A stretch of DNA of 64,000 bases from Isoetes taiwanensis (taxonomy: Eukaryota > Streptophyta > Lycopodiopsida > Isoetales > Isoetaceae), in contig JAJEKV010000011.1 of NCBI GenBank assembly GCA_021234155.1, positions 7,303,132-7,367,131 of the forward strand, written 5' to 3'. The notes beneath the pieces were generated by a model. The model had not been told where the DNA came from. It saw only the letters and a list, made by a program, of their open reading frames with translations, and searched no databases. Positions 1 through 11,484 of this stretch are shown in pieces. The first letter of the stretch is position 1. Each line of letters begins with the position of its first letter. The position numbers and the translations under genes are program-made.

Positions 1-180
1 CATACCCTGTTTTAGATAATACCCTGTTATCATTTGTAAGCTAATTCCCTGTTTCAAATAATACTCTGAAATAACATACTCTGTTATGATATCTAAGATA
101 ATATCCTATTTTGATAATACCCTGTTATCATTCATAAAAAATACCATGTTATCATTTGCAAGATAATACTCATTTCAAAA
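1..180. repeat. degenerate short tandem-like AT-rich repeat
   Basis: The motif ATACCCTGTTATCATT and variants (CCTGTTTC, CTCTGTTATGAT, CCATGTTATCATTT) recur about every 30-50 bases and fade out near position 180. It runs off the left edge, so the array may be longer. No coding potential is seen here or in the following 1.1 kb. Confidence 0.45.
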
Positions 181-1338
181 ACAAGTTAATAAATAATAAA
201 TTGAACAAAGTTGATCAGTAAAAAATTGATAAGATTTTTCATTTATTTTAGAAACAACAGCAACAATTTGATCAGATTTCAAGAAACAAAAAACAAATCT
301 CATACACAAAATTTCGCTTGGTCATACTGTTTCTTAGCAGCTAAGTGAGTTTTTTCTCAACAAAAACGCTATCACTAAGTCCAACTTCTGTGCTTATATA
401 GTTTTCCCGGTACCTATGAACATTCCTATCTTACTTTGTTCTTGTCCGCCATGAACTTCTTTAGTTGAGAATACATTTGATCCACGTTTGAGATTTTCAA
501 GAGAAACATACAGACAACCTCTTTTTCCCTCACAATGTGAAAAGGCAACATATTAGAAGGAATACCAGCATGCTTACTCAAATTTCAGATTTGAAGGGTA
601 ACTATATATTAATCACATTGAAAGACATTTCTTACCATAACTCCAGGGTGTTCATGTGATTTGCATGCTTCTCTTGAGAAGACACGACATTCTCCTCCTC
701 TTCCTCTAAAACAAACAACAAATATAAGTTGAAAAATCCAGTAATAAAGCTCCTGTTATCGATCAATACTGAAGTTACAAGCTCTGGCCGTCAGATTAAC
801 CATCCTCAGAAGACCCTAGCCGAACTAGTTACGGCTAAATTCAACCTGTTGGTACTCACGGCAGCGGCATCATTTCGTTGAAAAACCCTTTCGAGGTTAG
901 GGTTAGGTCATCGAAATAGTTGATCTCTGTATCACCTCGCAAATTTTGGAACAAAATTTAAATAAATTGAAAAATTAAATTCTCTAGCTAGGCAATGCTC
1001 AAGAAAGAGTGCAAAATGCATTTGTCTTAAATGGCCCTTCTAAGACTTTATGACTTTAAACCGCGAGAGGATCTCATCTTTGATCTTTTTCATGTTTTAC
1101 TATTGAAGTAGTGAAGTTCTTTGTCAAGAAGTTGATAGATGTCCTTCAAGAGACAACCAGCCAACACCTTTCATTCAAGAGATTTATGAAGTCGCACCTA
1201 GGGAATTACGGCAAGGATGATGGCCAGCTACCCCAAGCAAATATTATAACGTTTTTAAGGGTGAGGAATAACAAAAATTTGCGCAATGGTGCTTACTCGA
1301 GGTGCAATCCTCTGTTCTTCGATAATTCCCCTTTCACT
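181..1338. other. AT-rich intergenic sequence, no gene seen
   Basis: Only short frames without recognisable domains are present (for example an 81-codon frame at 1111-1356 that runs into the next repeat). No splice-supported exon, RNA gene or transposon end was recognised. Confidence 0.5.
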
Positions 1339-1480
1339 CAATCCCCTTTTATTTAAAAATATTCCAATTCATTCATAAATTCCCTTACGAGCTAGTCCCC
1401 CTTTCTTGAGAATACTCCAATCCATTCGTAAATTCCCTTTTGATCTAATCCCCCTTTCTTGAAAATACCCCCGATGTGCA
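1339..1480. repeat. short tandem repeat, about 52-bp period
   Basis: Two clear units begin near 1381 and 1433 (AATTCCCTT, then a GAxCTA variant, TCCCCCTTTCTTGA, AATAC, CCAATCCATTCGT). A more diverged unit precedes them. The following 150 bp keep the CCCC-rich style but lose the period. The text resembles the repeat at 1-180, so both may be remnants of one low-complexity array. Confidence 0.5.
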
Positions 1481-1717
1481 TTTGCAATCCCCTGCTCCTA
1501 CTAATTCTCCTATTAGAATATACTATGTTTGTTCAAAAATCCCCCGTTTCTATTAATTTTCCCTCGTACAATATACCCTTTTGTTCAAGAATTCCCTGTT
1601 GCGAAGAAAATAACCCATTGCTCTCTAGTCCCCCGGTTCCTCGATGGGGGATTTTCCAGGGGATTTGGGCACTTTTTTGTTGTGTGATGCTAGTGCTACT
1701 TTTTGCATGTGTTTTGA

Positions 1718-1911
<194 letters not shown>

Positions 1912-2313
1912 GTGGGGGGTTGACCAATAGCTGCACACTTAGGTGTATAAATCACTTAACATAAACGTAAGAATCTTGCAAGCTATGCATGCCACATGGC
2001 AACATGCATAACCAACTGACCTACAGAGCAATTCTTGTTACATGCCAACCGGGTCAACTTATGATGTGCCAAAGTAGAGGGGGGGTACTGATACCATCAA
2101 GGCTGCGATGGTGGTCACATAGGCTACCAACTGGCCATCTAAGGCTGCATGTGAAATTTAAAGCAGGATTTCATAGCAACAAAACTTAACCGAGCTCAAA
2201 CAACCATGCAACTTATATTCTAGTAATAAGACTATAGATAAATTTTTAAGAGGCAACTAACAATGTTCAAATTCATTCAATCTGCATTGAATTTATCAAA
2301 ATTGATTACATAT

Positions 2314-4957
2314 CACTAGAGTTGTCCCGGGGACCATTTCTGGTCCATGGACCAGAAATGGTCCACCATACCCCCTGCCACTTAAACCGATATATCTCAC
2401 AAGATAAATTTTAATTTTAAAATATACCACCACTATTTGAGTCTTCACTTGATTCTTAACGACCTGTGAGAATTTCATGACCATTGGATACACCTTTATA
2501 TTGGTATGATTGTTCAAACTTTGAAGAATTTGGCAGTTTTTACAGCACTCTAAAACTGCATTCTTCAATTTTCTAGCATAAAAGTGTCTAAACCTTGCTA
2601 AATATGAAATTAATTGATGTATTATGATAAAACATATGAATTTGCATGTTTCCATGTTTTGCCACTATCATTTGATTTTAATTGAAGTCGCCAAACCCTA
2701 TTTTGCTTAAAAATGCTGCATGAGGTTCAAGAATTATTTCTCTCTTATTATTATAAGTTTTGACTTAGTTTTTGTGACAATGAGTCCTTAACTAGGTAAC
2801 CTATAGTCAAAAGATTTTTTTTTATGTTTATATGTTTTATTAGTATCGTTATTAATTTAAGAAATTATTTATGTAATTCAAAATAAAAATATGGGTTAAA
2901 GTGCTTCAATAAATCCCATCCATAAGTCTCATAAGGATAGTAAATGATGCATTCTAATCAACTCTATGTAGGAATTTACTTTATCAACATAAATATAGTG
3001 TAACTAGAGTATAACCATGCATTATCTAGATCTAAACGAGCTCTAATATAACAGGATGAACACAAAGAAAGGTTCCAAAGTGCATTGATTATACCTTTAT
3101 AGGTCTAAAACTCAACAATAATGTAGGTAGTGATAGTTATTGATGAATAGAGGACAATATCACGAAGTTTAGCCATGACTATAAATAAATAGATCAAAAG
3201 ACTTTCCGTACCTGTTTTTCTAGTTCATCTCAAAAATTAACTTATTGCACTATAATTCTTCCATAAGCCTTTTAAATGGCGCAATGTATGATAAAAAGGG
3301 ATATTGAGATCCTTGTTGTGGTCTTATTAGGAAAAAAAATGAAGAAACCTACTTACTTTCCAATATTATAAAGTTAGACAATGTGTGGCTGCTCCAAAAT
3401 GTTGTAGTCTAAGTAGGACCATAGTACATGTAGATCAACTTTTATGATAGGCTATAAATTTTGTAAATTTGAACCTTTGTTGGCAATATATATCTCAAAT
3501 TTCATGTTAGGATAATATATTATATACAAGATTTGAATATAAATAAGCATGGACTATGTATAGGTCCAGGATTAAACCAAATGGATTGAGAAAATTTCTC
3601 TATTTATTTGCATTGGCTCTATTCATTTTGTTCCCTACAATAATATTATGATTTCTCATCGTCTGTAAGATAATCTTTGAAAGGTGTAAGTGGACTTTCT
3701 CATACATTCAAAGTAGCCCTTAACTACTTAATTTTTGTGCTCCGATATCACTTTTTAGATAGACAATCCTCCCTAATCAACAAATGTTATCATATATAAT
3801 GTGATATAAACTATATTCTAAAGAATTGATTAAGATGATGATGTTCTTAACTTTTAACTGAGAGGTCATGTGGACCAATAATTGGCATCGGCATAGCAGT
3901 CTAGCTTGATCTTCTTTAGGCATATCTTTTCATATTTTTCCTTGGTTCATCTTGCATTGCTATCTTAACTTTGGGAAGCTTTGAAATATGGTGTTTGACG
4001 TTCATTTTCAAGGTACAAATCTAGAGATCAAATATGGAAAATATTTGATGATAACTTGGAACTAATACTAAAAGTTTTAGCCCAAACCTAGCAATAGATA
4101 TTTTTTATTGATAGAGGATCTCATGAAATATTAATATCCTCAAATTCGGCTTGAGATCCAATAAGGTAAAAAGTTATTGATTTAAAATGAACTGTGGACC
4201 AAAGAATGGTCTTATGTCTGAAAACCTTTATTGATTTATCATGATCGTGCCTTTTGCTCTTTTTCTTTACTTGTTTTTTCATTGGTTTCATATCCATGTA
4301 AGCATTCATATATTATTTTTTCAATGACATACTATTTCAATAAATTTCTTTTAAATATAACAAAATAGACATCAATTAAAAGTTGCTTAAAAGTGTTATT
4401 ATAAGTTAAAGCTGAAGCTTCAAATTACAGCCCAACAAATATTTTTTATGCATGGACCAATTAGTCAAGTACTTATATACCAAATTTGAAGTAAAAAATC
4501 ATTTTCATGCAAAAGTTATAGAATTTTAATTGAAACAGCCTTCTGGGAACCATTATTGGTCCACGTAAGTAAAACTTGTTTTGACCCTGTCATGTTTGAC
4601 TGGCTATATCTTCCTTTCTAGACTTCGGATTGGAACAAGGTTTTTTGTGTATTAATCCTTATCTCGTATAGAAAAATACCATTATAATGAAAAAAATCAA
4701 AAAAATCCTTTTATTGAGACAGTTTTACATTATGTAAACATGAAGCAAACTGGACTTGACCCCCCTTGATTCACCTAAACATAACTTTCAATTTTGGGGG
4801 TATATGCATTTTTAACTATTTTTCCTGTGCAACATGACTGCCATATATTAACATGTAGAAAGGGTTTAACTGAATTTTATGTCATTGATTTTATATGAAT
4901 TTTAAAGCGAACTGTACAAATGAACCATTTATGGTCCATCAAGGGACAACTCTAGTG
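2314..4957. mobile_element. non-autonomous CACTA-like DNA transposon
   Basis: The 2,644-bp segment starts CACTAGAGTTGTCCC and ends with the exact inverse, GGGACAACTCTAGTG. Just inside the left end is a perfect 34-nt palindrome (2331-2364) of the form GGACCAxxxxTGGTCC. Related GGACCA/TGGTCC motifs recur near 3410, 3871, 4196, 4454, 4548 and 4922, like the subterminal transposase-binding repeats of CACTA elements. The interior is AT-rich with no transposase frame, so it would need a partner in trans. The flanking triplets (TAT left, ATA right) are not a direct duplication, so the true ends could lie a few bases outward, where CATAT/ATATG continues the inverted repeat. A family with unrelated CACTA-like ends is the alternative. 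Confidence 0.65.
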
Positions 4958-5548
4958 ATATGAATAGTAGACTTGAATATTCACAGAAATGAATAAATGA
5001 GCTGCATTTTGCTGTAGGATTCAAATCGATCATGGAACGGATGCTAAGAACAAACAATTATATTATAATTTGCATTCAAATAAATTTAATGAGTTAATCT
5101 AAACTTAGTTACAAGACATTACTGTCATGTTCATTAGCATTTCTAGCTCTTGAATATACAAGTACAAAACTGCAATGCAGCAAGTCTCACTTTGAAAATG
5201 AATGTAGATGCATGCTAGCAATAACTTACCTGTATTAATTGACATCCAATAGTATTGGAACACTTTTTAAATTAGAGAAACCTCCAAAGAAACACCACTT
5301 TCATAGAGGATCGCCATTTTTTTACTGCAACAAAAGCTCTCGACTTTTCGATTCTCCATCTAGTTGTGTGCCATGTGCAACCCCAAATGTTCAAAACAAA
5401 AGTAAAGAGGAAAGAAATAGTTCCTAAATTACTAAATACTTACCTCAACGGAAGCAAGTTGCTGAAGTTCTTAGTTTTATCATTCCTGTTGTTGCTTTCA
5501 ACAAGAAGCGCTTATCCCTCACATAGCATTAGGTATCTCATTCCATTC
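4958..5548. other. intergenic, no gene seen
   Basis: Short frames only (for example 5239-5427) with no recognisable domain. No repeat boundary was identified before the foldback element that follows. Confidence 0.4.
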
Positions 5549-6029
5549 AAGGAACACATAACTACCATTGACATTAATAAATATTTCCATTGGATCCAAC
5601 ACATTTAAATTAAAATCCCCCTTAAACCCCCTTTGGTTTGGGTGCATATTCACACGGGGGTGACTCCGGGCATCGAGAGCTGTCGGATTGGCATATTCGC
5701 CCCTTATTCCTTAATCTACACCGTACGCAAAGTTCCTCGTTTGTGGGGTATGCAAGTACAAGATTTGCTATACAGTATAACAAGATTCGCAAGATACTAT
5801 AAGATTTCAACCGGAATACTATATGGTGTTGATTTCGTACGTGCAAAATACAATTATGAGGGCTCTCACCCTCCTCACGCCACCCAGGTGTGAATATGCA
5901 CCCAAACCAAAGGGGGTTTAAGGGGGATTTTAATTTAAATGTGTTGGATCCAATGGTTATATTTATTAATGTCAATGGTAGTTATGTGTTGGTTATTATA
6001 CTAAAAAAAATTTTTGGCCCTTCGGGCCA
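5549..6029 (+). mobile_element. long-armed foldback MITE, copy 1 (complete)
   Basis: Arms of about 110 bp (5549-5660 and 5890-5985) are near-perfect inverses. Their shared core is AAATCCCCCTTAAACCCCC, then TTTGGTTTGGGTGCATATTC, then ACACGGG. A unique centre of about 230 bp separates them, and the right end runs into a GGCCCTTCGGGCC palindrome. The centre is not symmetrical, so copies can be oriented; this one defines plus. It codes for nothing recognisable. Further copies or halves lie at 22.3, 42.8, 44.9, 50.0, 60.7 and 63.3 kb. Confidence 0.8.
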
Positions 6030-6596
6030 TAAAAAAAAAACAGACGTGAGAATATAAAAGACATCTAAAACATGTAGCAATATGTGTTATGTAATATGCA
6101 GCATTAAGAAAAAAAAGGGAATATAGAGAAATGAAACATGACTAACTATAATATCAAAGCATAATGTAATATAATTATATATGCTATAAAAGCATTTTAT
6201 TTAGAAATTTATTGAGTTATTGAAAATAGCAACTTACTAGAAGCCATCACTAGTCTCATTGTTCAAATTTAGGTCGGGCAGAATATGCAGAGCTAGAACC
6301 ATATGGAGGTAGTAGGAAAAAAATATTGCAAATACTCACAGTAAAATTTCTCTAAAGAGAAGCAATAGAATTGTAAGTAATCACCATAAATGAGATAATA
6401 CAATTACAGAATAGACCCTCTAATCCAACATTTCCATGCGTGATAGTGGCTGGATTATAATATAATATGCCTCTGCCCTATTATTCATGAGTGACTTGTC
6501 AAGCCCGTCTCCTTTAGAAGAAGATACATCAGAGATTTTTTGCCTGCAAACTGCCCATGTATTAATATCAAAGCACCTTCTCTATCTGCTCCAAGT
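6030..6596. other. intergenic, no gene seen
   Basis: AT-rich sequence between the foldback element and the gene fragments. No domain, repeat end or RNA gene was recognised. Confidence 0.4.
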
Positions 6597-7252
6597 TCAT
6601 GCATTTGATTGTAATAGTTCATGCACTGTTTTGGTACCATAACCATTCTGCAAATTTCCTTCACAGATCATCCCACCATCACTACATTTGTTGTTTGTGC
6701 CGCTGCGCCTGGACCAGCTTTCTACATCAGAATCATACACATGTGCCACAAAAGTGGTATCTGGGCAGTCACAATCCAGAGGCTTGCATTCACAGTGCTC
6801 CTTTGGAAGCTCCCAATAAGAAATCACTACTACTTTATACCTAAGACTCTTCTTTGCATGATCCGGCCGGAGGAGGAAACTTTAGGGTTCTTATCTACAT
6901 GCAATGCAACTATACAAGCACTGAAATCAAGCCTGCAAGATGGAGCTTTGGGTAAGAATATAGACGAACCGGTAAGGGGATTCAGAACTGCCAGTTGCCA
7001 ATTCGCAGAAACCCGCCTCAACATAATTTCTGAGCAAATGAACAAAGTATGTTTACAGGGGAAGCTCTCCACTGTCGGCAATTCTAACAGTACTTTTGGG
7101 AGCTCCACTCTGAGTTGGGTTGAGGAAGAAGGTGATAGCAAGTACAGGATCCGACACATTTGATCCAAAAATAGCTTCACCAGGAATCTGGAAACCTGCG
7201 CTGGAAATAAATCCGGCGTAGATGCTGCCCTGCAGCACGTAAATAAGTGGCT
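6597..7252 (-). pseudogene. F-box-associated (kelch-like) gene fragment, frameshifted
   Basis: On the minus strand one frame reads LRRVSANWQLAVLNPLTGSS followed by IFLPKAPSC, and a second frame continues YKVVVISYWELPKEH, then FVAHVYDSDVESWSRRSG. In plant F-box proteins the associated domain has the same order: 'NPLTxxWxxLP', later 'YKVVV', then 'xxVYDSxxxSW'. The first frame stops near 6832 (GIK, stop) and the second resumes at YKVVV, so a single-base indel near 6835 breaks it. No F-box itself is seen. Upstream, around 7053-7265, a long open frame (GSIYAGFISSAGFQIPGEAI and on) overlaps in a third frame and was not recognised. The fragment abuts a cyclophilin fragment on the same strand. Family call moderate, pseudogene call fairly firm. 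Confidence 0.5.
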
Positions 7253-7440
7253 TCAGTCTCGACCTGCGACCATAGAGCCCCATAACCCGCAGCGACTCTT
7301 TGCCTTCCCATTGATTTCCACATCAAAATAAATCTTGTGAGTAATTTCTTCCAGATTCTTGTCCTGTTTCTTTGCCGCTGTTACAAAATCCATCAACAGG
7401 GCCAAAGTTAGATCGCTAAGAGCCTCTTCATGGCCGCCAT
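7253..7440 (-). pseudogene. secretory (ER-type) cyclophilin 5' fragment, frameshifted
   Basis: From an ATG at 7438-7440 the minus strand encodes MAAMKRLLAI and then, after a frame change, LALLMDFVTAAKKQDKN followed by LEEITHKIYFDVEINGK. A second frame change leads to VMGLYG. This is the layout of plant secretory-pathway peptidyl-prolyl isomerases: a hydrophobic signal peptide, a KK-rich linker, the '(V/I)THKVYFDVEIxGK' strand and '(I/V)MGLYG'. The rest of the domain, including the catalytic Arg/Phe region, is absent, because homology ends abruptly near 7262 where the unrelated F-box-like fragment begins. Two frameshifts and loss of most of the domain make this gene debris. It lies directly inside a repeat terminus at 7576-7793, which suggests capture by a transposon. 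Confidence 0.62.
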
Positions 7441-7575
7441 GGCGATTTAGGTAAGAGACCTTTGGCGCCGGCTTTAGGGCCCGAAAAAGAAATGAGAATT
7501 GTGATTGTCCTTCGCATTGCCTGCTCACTTGCAAAACCTGATGCAAAAGCCGGCTATGGAGGCCAGAATCATTGT

Positions 7576-7793
7576 TGTGCATGTTCAGCCCCTAAAATAA
7601 AAAGAGGGCTTTTGTTGTGAGCCCTTGGATGTTGGACCATTGGAAAAAAAGAGCTAAATCAACGACTAAGAAATGGTGCACTCTAGACGTACGCATTAGT
7701 ACATCCATTCGAATACGCCATGAAATCTTAGGAAAACCTTTGTAAAAAGCGTACAAAAACACAAAGAAAACCCCCTGTTATTATGCTACATAT
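7576..7793 (-). mobile_element. terminal segment of a putative gene-capturing element (copy 1)
   Basis: About 215 bp, ending on the plus strand with CCCCCTGTTATTATGCTACATA. The same segment occurs inverted at 43.13-43.35 kb with high similarity, including the inner boundary (TTTTAGAGG or TTTTAGGGG, TGAACATGCA). Diverged copies lie at 23.7-23.9 and 53.0-53.2 kb. Here the inner side leads into the cyclophilin and F-box fragments; at 43 kb it leads into a RING-H2 fragment. The opposite element end was not found. Helitron-like or Pack-type capture are both possible. Confidence 0.6.
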
Positions 7794-9026
7794 TCTAAAC
7801 TCAAGTTCCTCTTACATCACAGGAAACACAACATGGATCAGAAAGCCAGCTTAAATCCGTTCAACATGGAACATGAGGTTGTAATAACAATATAAGAATC
7901 AAAGAGATCGGATATATTTTGATAACAGTCTGTAGCATTACATTTCCAAAAAGTTTCAACATTGTGGAGGTCAAATGACCATGAGCAAAGCAATATAACT
8001 TCCAAAATGTTGCCAAACTCATTTCATTTCATTTGAACGAAACAGTACACTGAAACTTGCAGGGCAGAATAGCATATGCATTATCTTTCAATAAAATGAA
8101 ACTTATTATGCTGCACTCATATAATAAACATGAAATAGATAAATAAACTTTTCTACTGCTTATTCTTATTCACAACTCAATTTTGCAATTAAAATAATAG
8201 CAATACCAAGTAATTTCAAATACCATAAAATTTTCTACAAATTTATTTTGAACCCTTAGTTATGCATACACTTACAGCACGAACATGAACATGATGAAAT
8301 AAAGATGCAACAAATACTCGCAGCATGAAATAAAGTAGGAAAATTATTTACTATCACAAACAAGAGAATGGACCATTACCTTGAAGCAAGACTGCAGATC
8401 TTCATTGATTTATGTGAAGGCAACATCAATCTTTGCACAAAACATAATAAATGAGATCATCTTGCCGAAGTACAAAAAACACTGGTCCAAAAGACTCCAT
8501 AGACAACGATGCGATGCCATTCATGGACAGCAATGCAAGGCGTATATGTTTGCGGCTGGTTCTTGGAGGAAGGAAGGAAGGAAGGAAGGAAGGTACTTTT
8601 ATCGTCCACGGAGACCAATCGGTCTATGGGACCCAATACAAAAACGCAGCAAGCGGATTACTGCCCGGATTAAAAAACCCCCGCCCCGAAGGGTTTTCGA
8701 GGGAAAAACCGTGGCAGCAATCAGCCTGCTGACAAACTGTGCTAATCATATAAAATGCAGAAACATCCCAATATATACAGCCTCCACCTTCTTGTATGCA
8801 GCCCTAACTGGAACCCTAATCGGCCCGTTAATGGGGTTTCCACGTGCCCCAATCATACATGCGCAGTAAGTGGCCACCCTCCCCTAGAGAAGCTAAGGTA
8901 TTTTTCGGCCAAAAGGATTGCCGCCCCCTCCTTTTTTGTGTTTTGAAAGTGAGGCTTCTAATATGGCGATAGTGAGCATATGCATGAGCCTTTGTTTTCT
9001 CAGCTCCAGGCAGAATTTCTTGAAGA
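7794..9026. other. intergenic with (GGAA)n and a shared GC-rich module
   Basis: No gene recognised. 8570-8591 holds about five GGAA units. 8655-8730 matches sequence at 20.78 and 24.23 kb (CCGGATTAAAAAACCC, a GCCC core, GGGTTTTCGAGG) and is partly self-complementary. An apparent 162-codon frame at 8381-8869 runs across the microsatellite and this module and has no recognisable domain. Confidence 0.45.
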
Positions 9027-9031
9027 TTCGA

Positions 9032-9274
9032 TATTGAAACATGTTGTAAAGGTTAGCTAACAAATAGACCTAACAATAATAGTCTGGGAGTTATCAACCT
9101 GATTAATGTTTCAACCTAAATCTACCAGCCCGTTTTGGCATGTTTCTTGGATACAAGGATCCTTCCCATATTATCTCGGTGGCCGCTTGGAGCTTCCATG
9201 ATTCAGGGAATCCTTTCATCTTTCGTGTGTTTATTTTTCCATGATCAATTTGCAATGAAGCATTTTTATTTTCA
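9032..9274 (+). repeat. 5' LTR of the Copia element
   Basis: Aligns along its whole length with 16341-16591, sharing blocks such as TTGTAAAGGTTAGCTAACAA, GTCTGGGAGTTATC, CTGATTAATGTTTCAACC and ATGATCAATTTGCAA. It starts TATTGAAAC (TGTTGGAAC in the 3' copy), so the terminal TG has mutated. It ends TTTTCA just before the PBS. Confidence 0.82.
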
Positions 9275-9284
9275 TGGTATCAGA
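9275..9284 (+). promoter_or_regulatory. primer binding site (initiator Met tRNA type)
   Basis: TGGTATCAGA lies immediately after the 5' LTR. It is the usual plant Copia PBS, complementary to the 3' end of initiator methionine tRNA. Confidence 0.75.
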
Positions 9285-11484
9285 CCAGGGCCGAGCAGGC
9301 ATGATCCAGAGCCCGACGTAGTTGTAGAACAAAGTAAGTTGGTCTGTGAACATGAGGATAATGCATATAAGGTTTTAAAATTGTGAAAATCGTATGATGT
9401 CACATAAGATTGTGAATTGTTACGGAGGTGTATTTGTAGATTTTTTCGTATAATGCTGACGGTGGATGGGCTAGCTTGACCCAAAGAGATGCCTTTATAC
9501 AAGTTGATTTTTTAGATGTTAGAACAACATGACCGAGATGCTAAAAAAAAAGGAAATCTGGCATGTTGCTAATTTAAGTATTTTCATTTGCATTAAGTGT
9601 AGAGCAAGGAACAGGGGGCCTTTTTAGCACGATGATGGGGACAGCAGGCCTTAAATTTGAACATTTCAATGCCATTCAAGAGGCATTTGGCCCTTCAAAG
9701 AACGGTTGTCTTTTTTTCGGCCATGCAAATGAACGGCAAGAGGAAAAAAATGCCATTCAACTTGAACGGCTTTGGCAAATGTCACCCTTCAATTGAATGG
9801 CAAGCTTAAAAAAAAAAATTTTAATTTCTAGTATATCCTTTATAATAAAATTTTAGTGTTTGTCTGTTTTGTTTGTCGCCCTAAATCGGAGGGCCCAAAT
9901 TTGATCTAACATGCCAGACGGTCCAGATCACGCCCTCGATCAGGTTTGGTTTTTTGCGAAGGCAATGTAGGGTTAGGGAGGATCGGCAGGCTTGGCAAAG
10001 CGCGCTTCCGTGGAAGAAGCTCCTCAGGTTTGTTTTGCTCCTACCTCATAAGCCCCAGCCAAGTCTTTTCACAGTAGCCAAGTTTTCAGTAGCCAAGTTT
10101 TCAGTAGCCACGTTTTGTAGTCCATCTGTTACAGTAGGAGATCAGCGGCACGTTATCCGAGAGGCGATGGATTTATGAGCTCAAACACGATTCCTATTCA
10201 ATCGAAGGAAAACAACAGTGTGGAGTTGCAGCCGGATTTTTGTATTGTAATGCGACAATACATTCGCATTACAAGATTGTTATCAAGTTTGGATGTGGCA
10301 GAAATAAGCCATTATCTTTATATGATGCAATTCACACTAAATAATGCAATCAATGCAATACCTTTAAAGGTTACATGGTGTTGTTCACAACACATTCATA
10401 GCCACAACACATCCACATTCATATAAAAGCAACAAGAGATGGTGTCTACATCAAAATTTTGTAAACAACCTCAACAACTCATAGACATGGCCACTTGCAT
10501 TCTAAAAGTTTCCAAAATTGTCAATGGCCCAAAAGTTTACAAGTTCCGAAAATGATCCACGGGCCCAGAAGTCAATCAACGTAGATGCACAAGTTCCCAA
10601 CATTTACAAGATCCCAAATTATGCCCAGCAACGATGGGCACCGTTACTAGTATTTTTATTATTTTATAGTTCTTTTCTCCCACCAATTAGAACGAAATGC
10701 CTTATACCATTATTAATTTAAAATGATGAGATAAATACGAAATTAATATCCCACAACCAACCACCACCATTAAACATTTAAAAAAAAAAGGAATCTTGCA
10801 AAATTGTTGACGAGGAGGAATTTCTTGCCAAATTCCCACTCACAGCCAAAGCCAATTCGGCTCTGCACCGCACAGGCTGGACGATCTGCCAATTCCGCTC
10901 CGCACAGGTCTACTGCTCCAATTCTGCTCATGTAAATCGTTGTAGGGGGGCATCCGGGGCTGCTGGACGATCCGGCTCCAATTCTGCATGCTCTTGGCGG
11001 AGCGCCGTATTCCTACTCCGGGACGTGGTAAACCCGGGCAGGAGATCGTGGTAAGCTCGGCCATGGATCGAATCACCATCGCCTCATGCATCCGAGATCC
11101 AGGATGGCCCATCTCATGTCCAGCATGCAACAATGCATGCATCCGTGAGCCCATCCATGGATTCGATGGATGGGGCCTAAGATAGATAGTCTGCAAACTA
11201 TACCTGCCAATCTGTACCGGTCTGATCTAATTCCCTTCCATTTTTTATTTTCACCTGCTTTCATCTGCACCCACGTACTCAATCTGCTACAGTCGTACTC
11301 CAACTCCCTCTTTCCCACACAATACAGTACCCAACACACTCAACTTCAACAACCATTCGAAATTGGCCTTTTCAACGATTCCCCGGAGCCCTGTTTTATG
11401 TTTTCCGAAGCTGCAAGGCCGGAGCTCCCAAGAACTCTGTTATCCGAAGCTTGAAGGAGCGACTTTGCCATGACTTGAAGGTCA
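9285..11484. other. internal Copia or inserted DNA without recognisable genes
   Basis: Directly after the PBS, where gag is expected, no gag, zinc-knuckle or protease frame could be read. A small triplicated AGTAGCCA(A/C)GTTTT motif occurs at 10074-10120. A run of CATGCATCC-type motifs lies at 11080-11165. The MULE terminal inverted repeats should lie somewhere here but were not resolved by eye. Confidence 0.4.
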
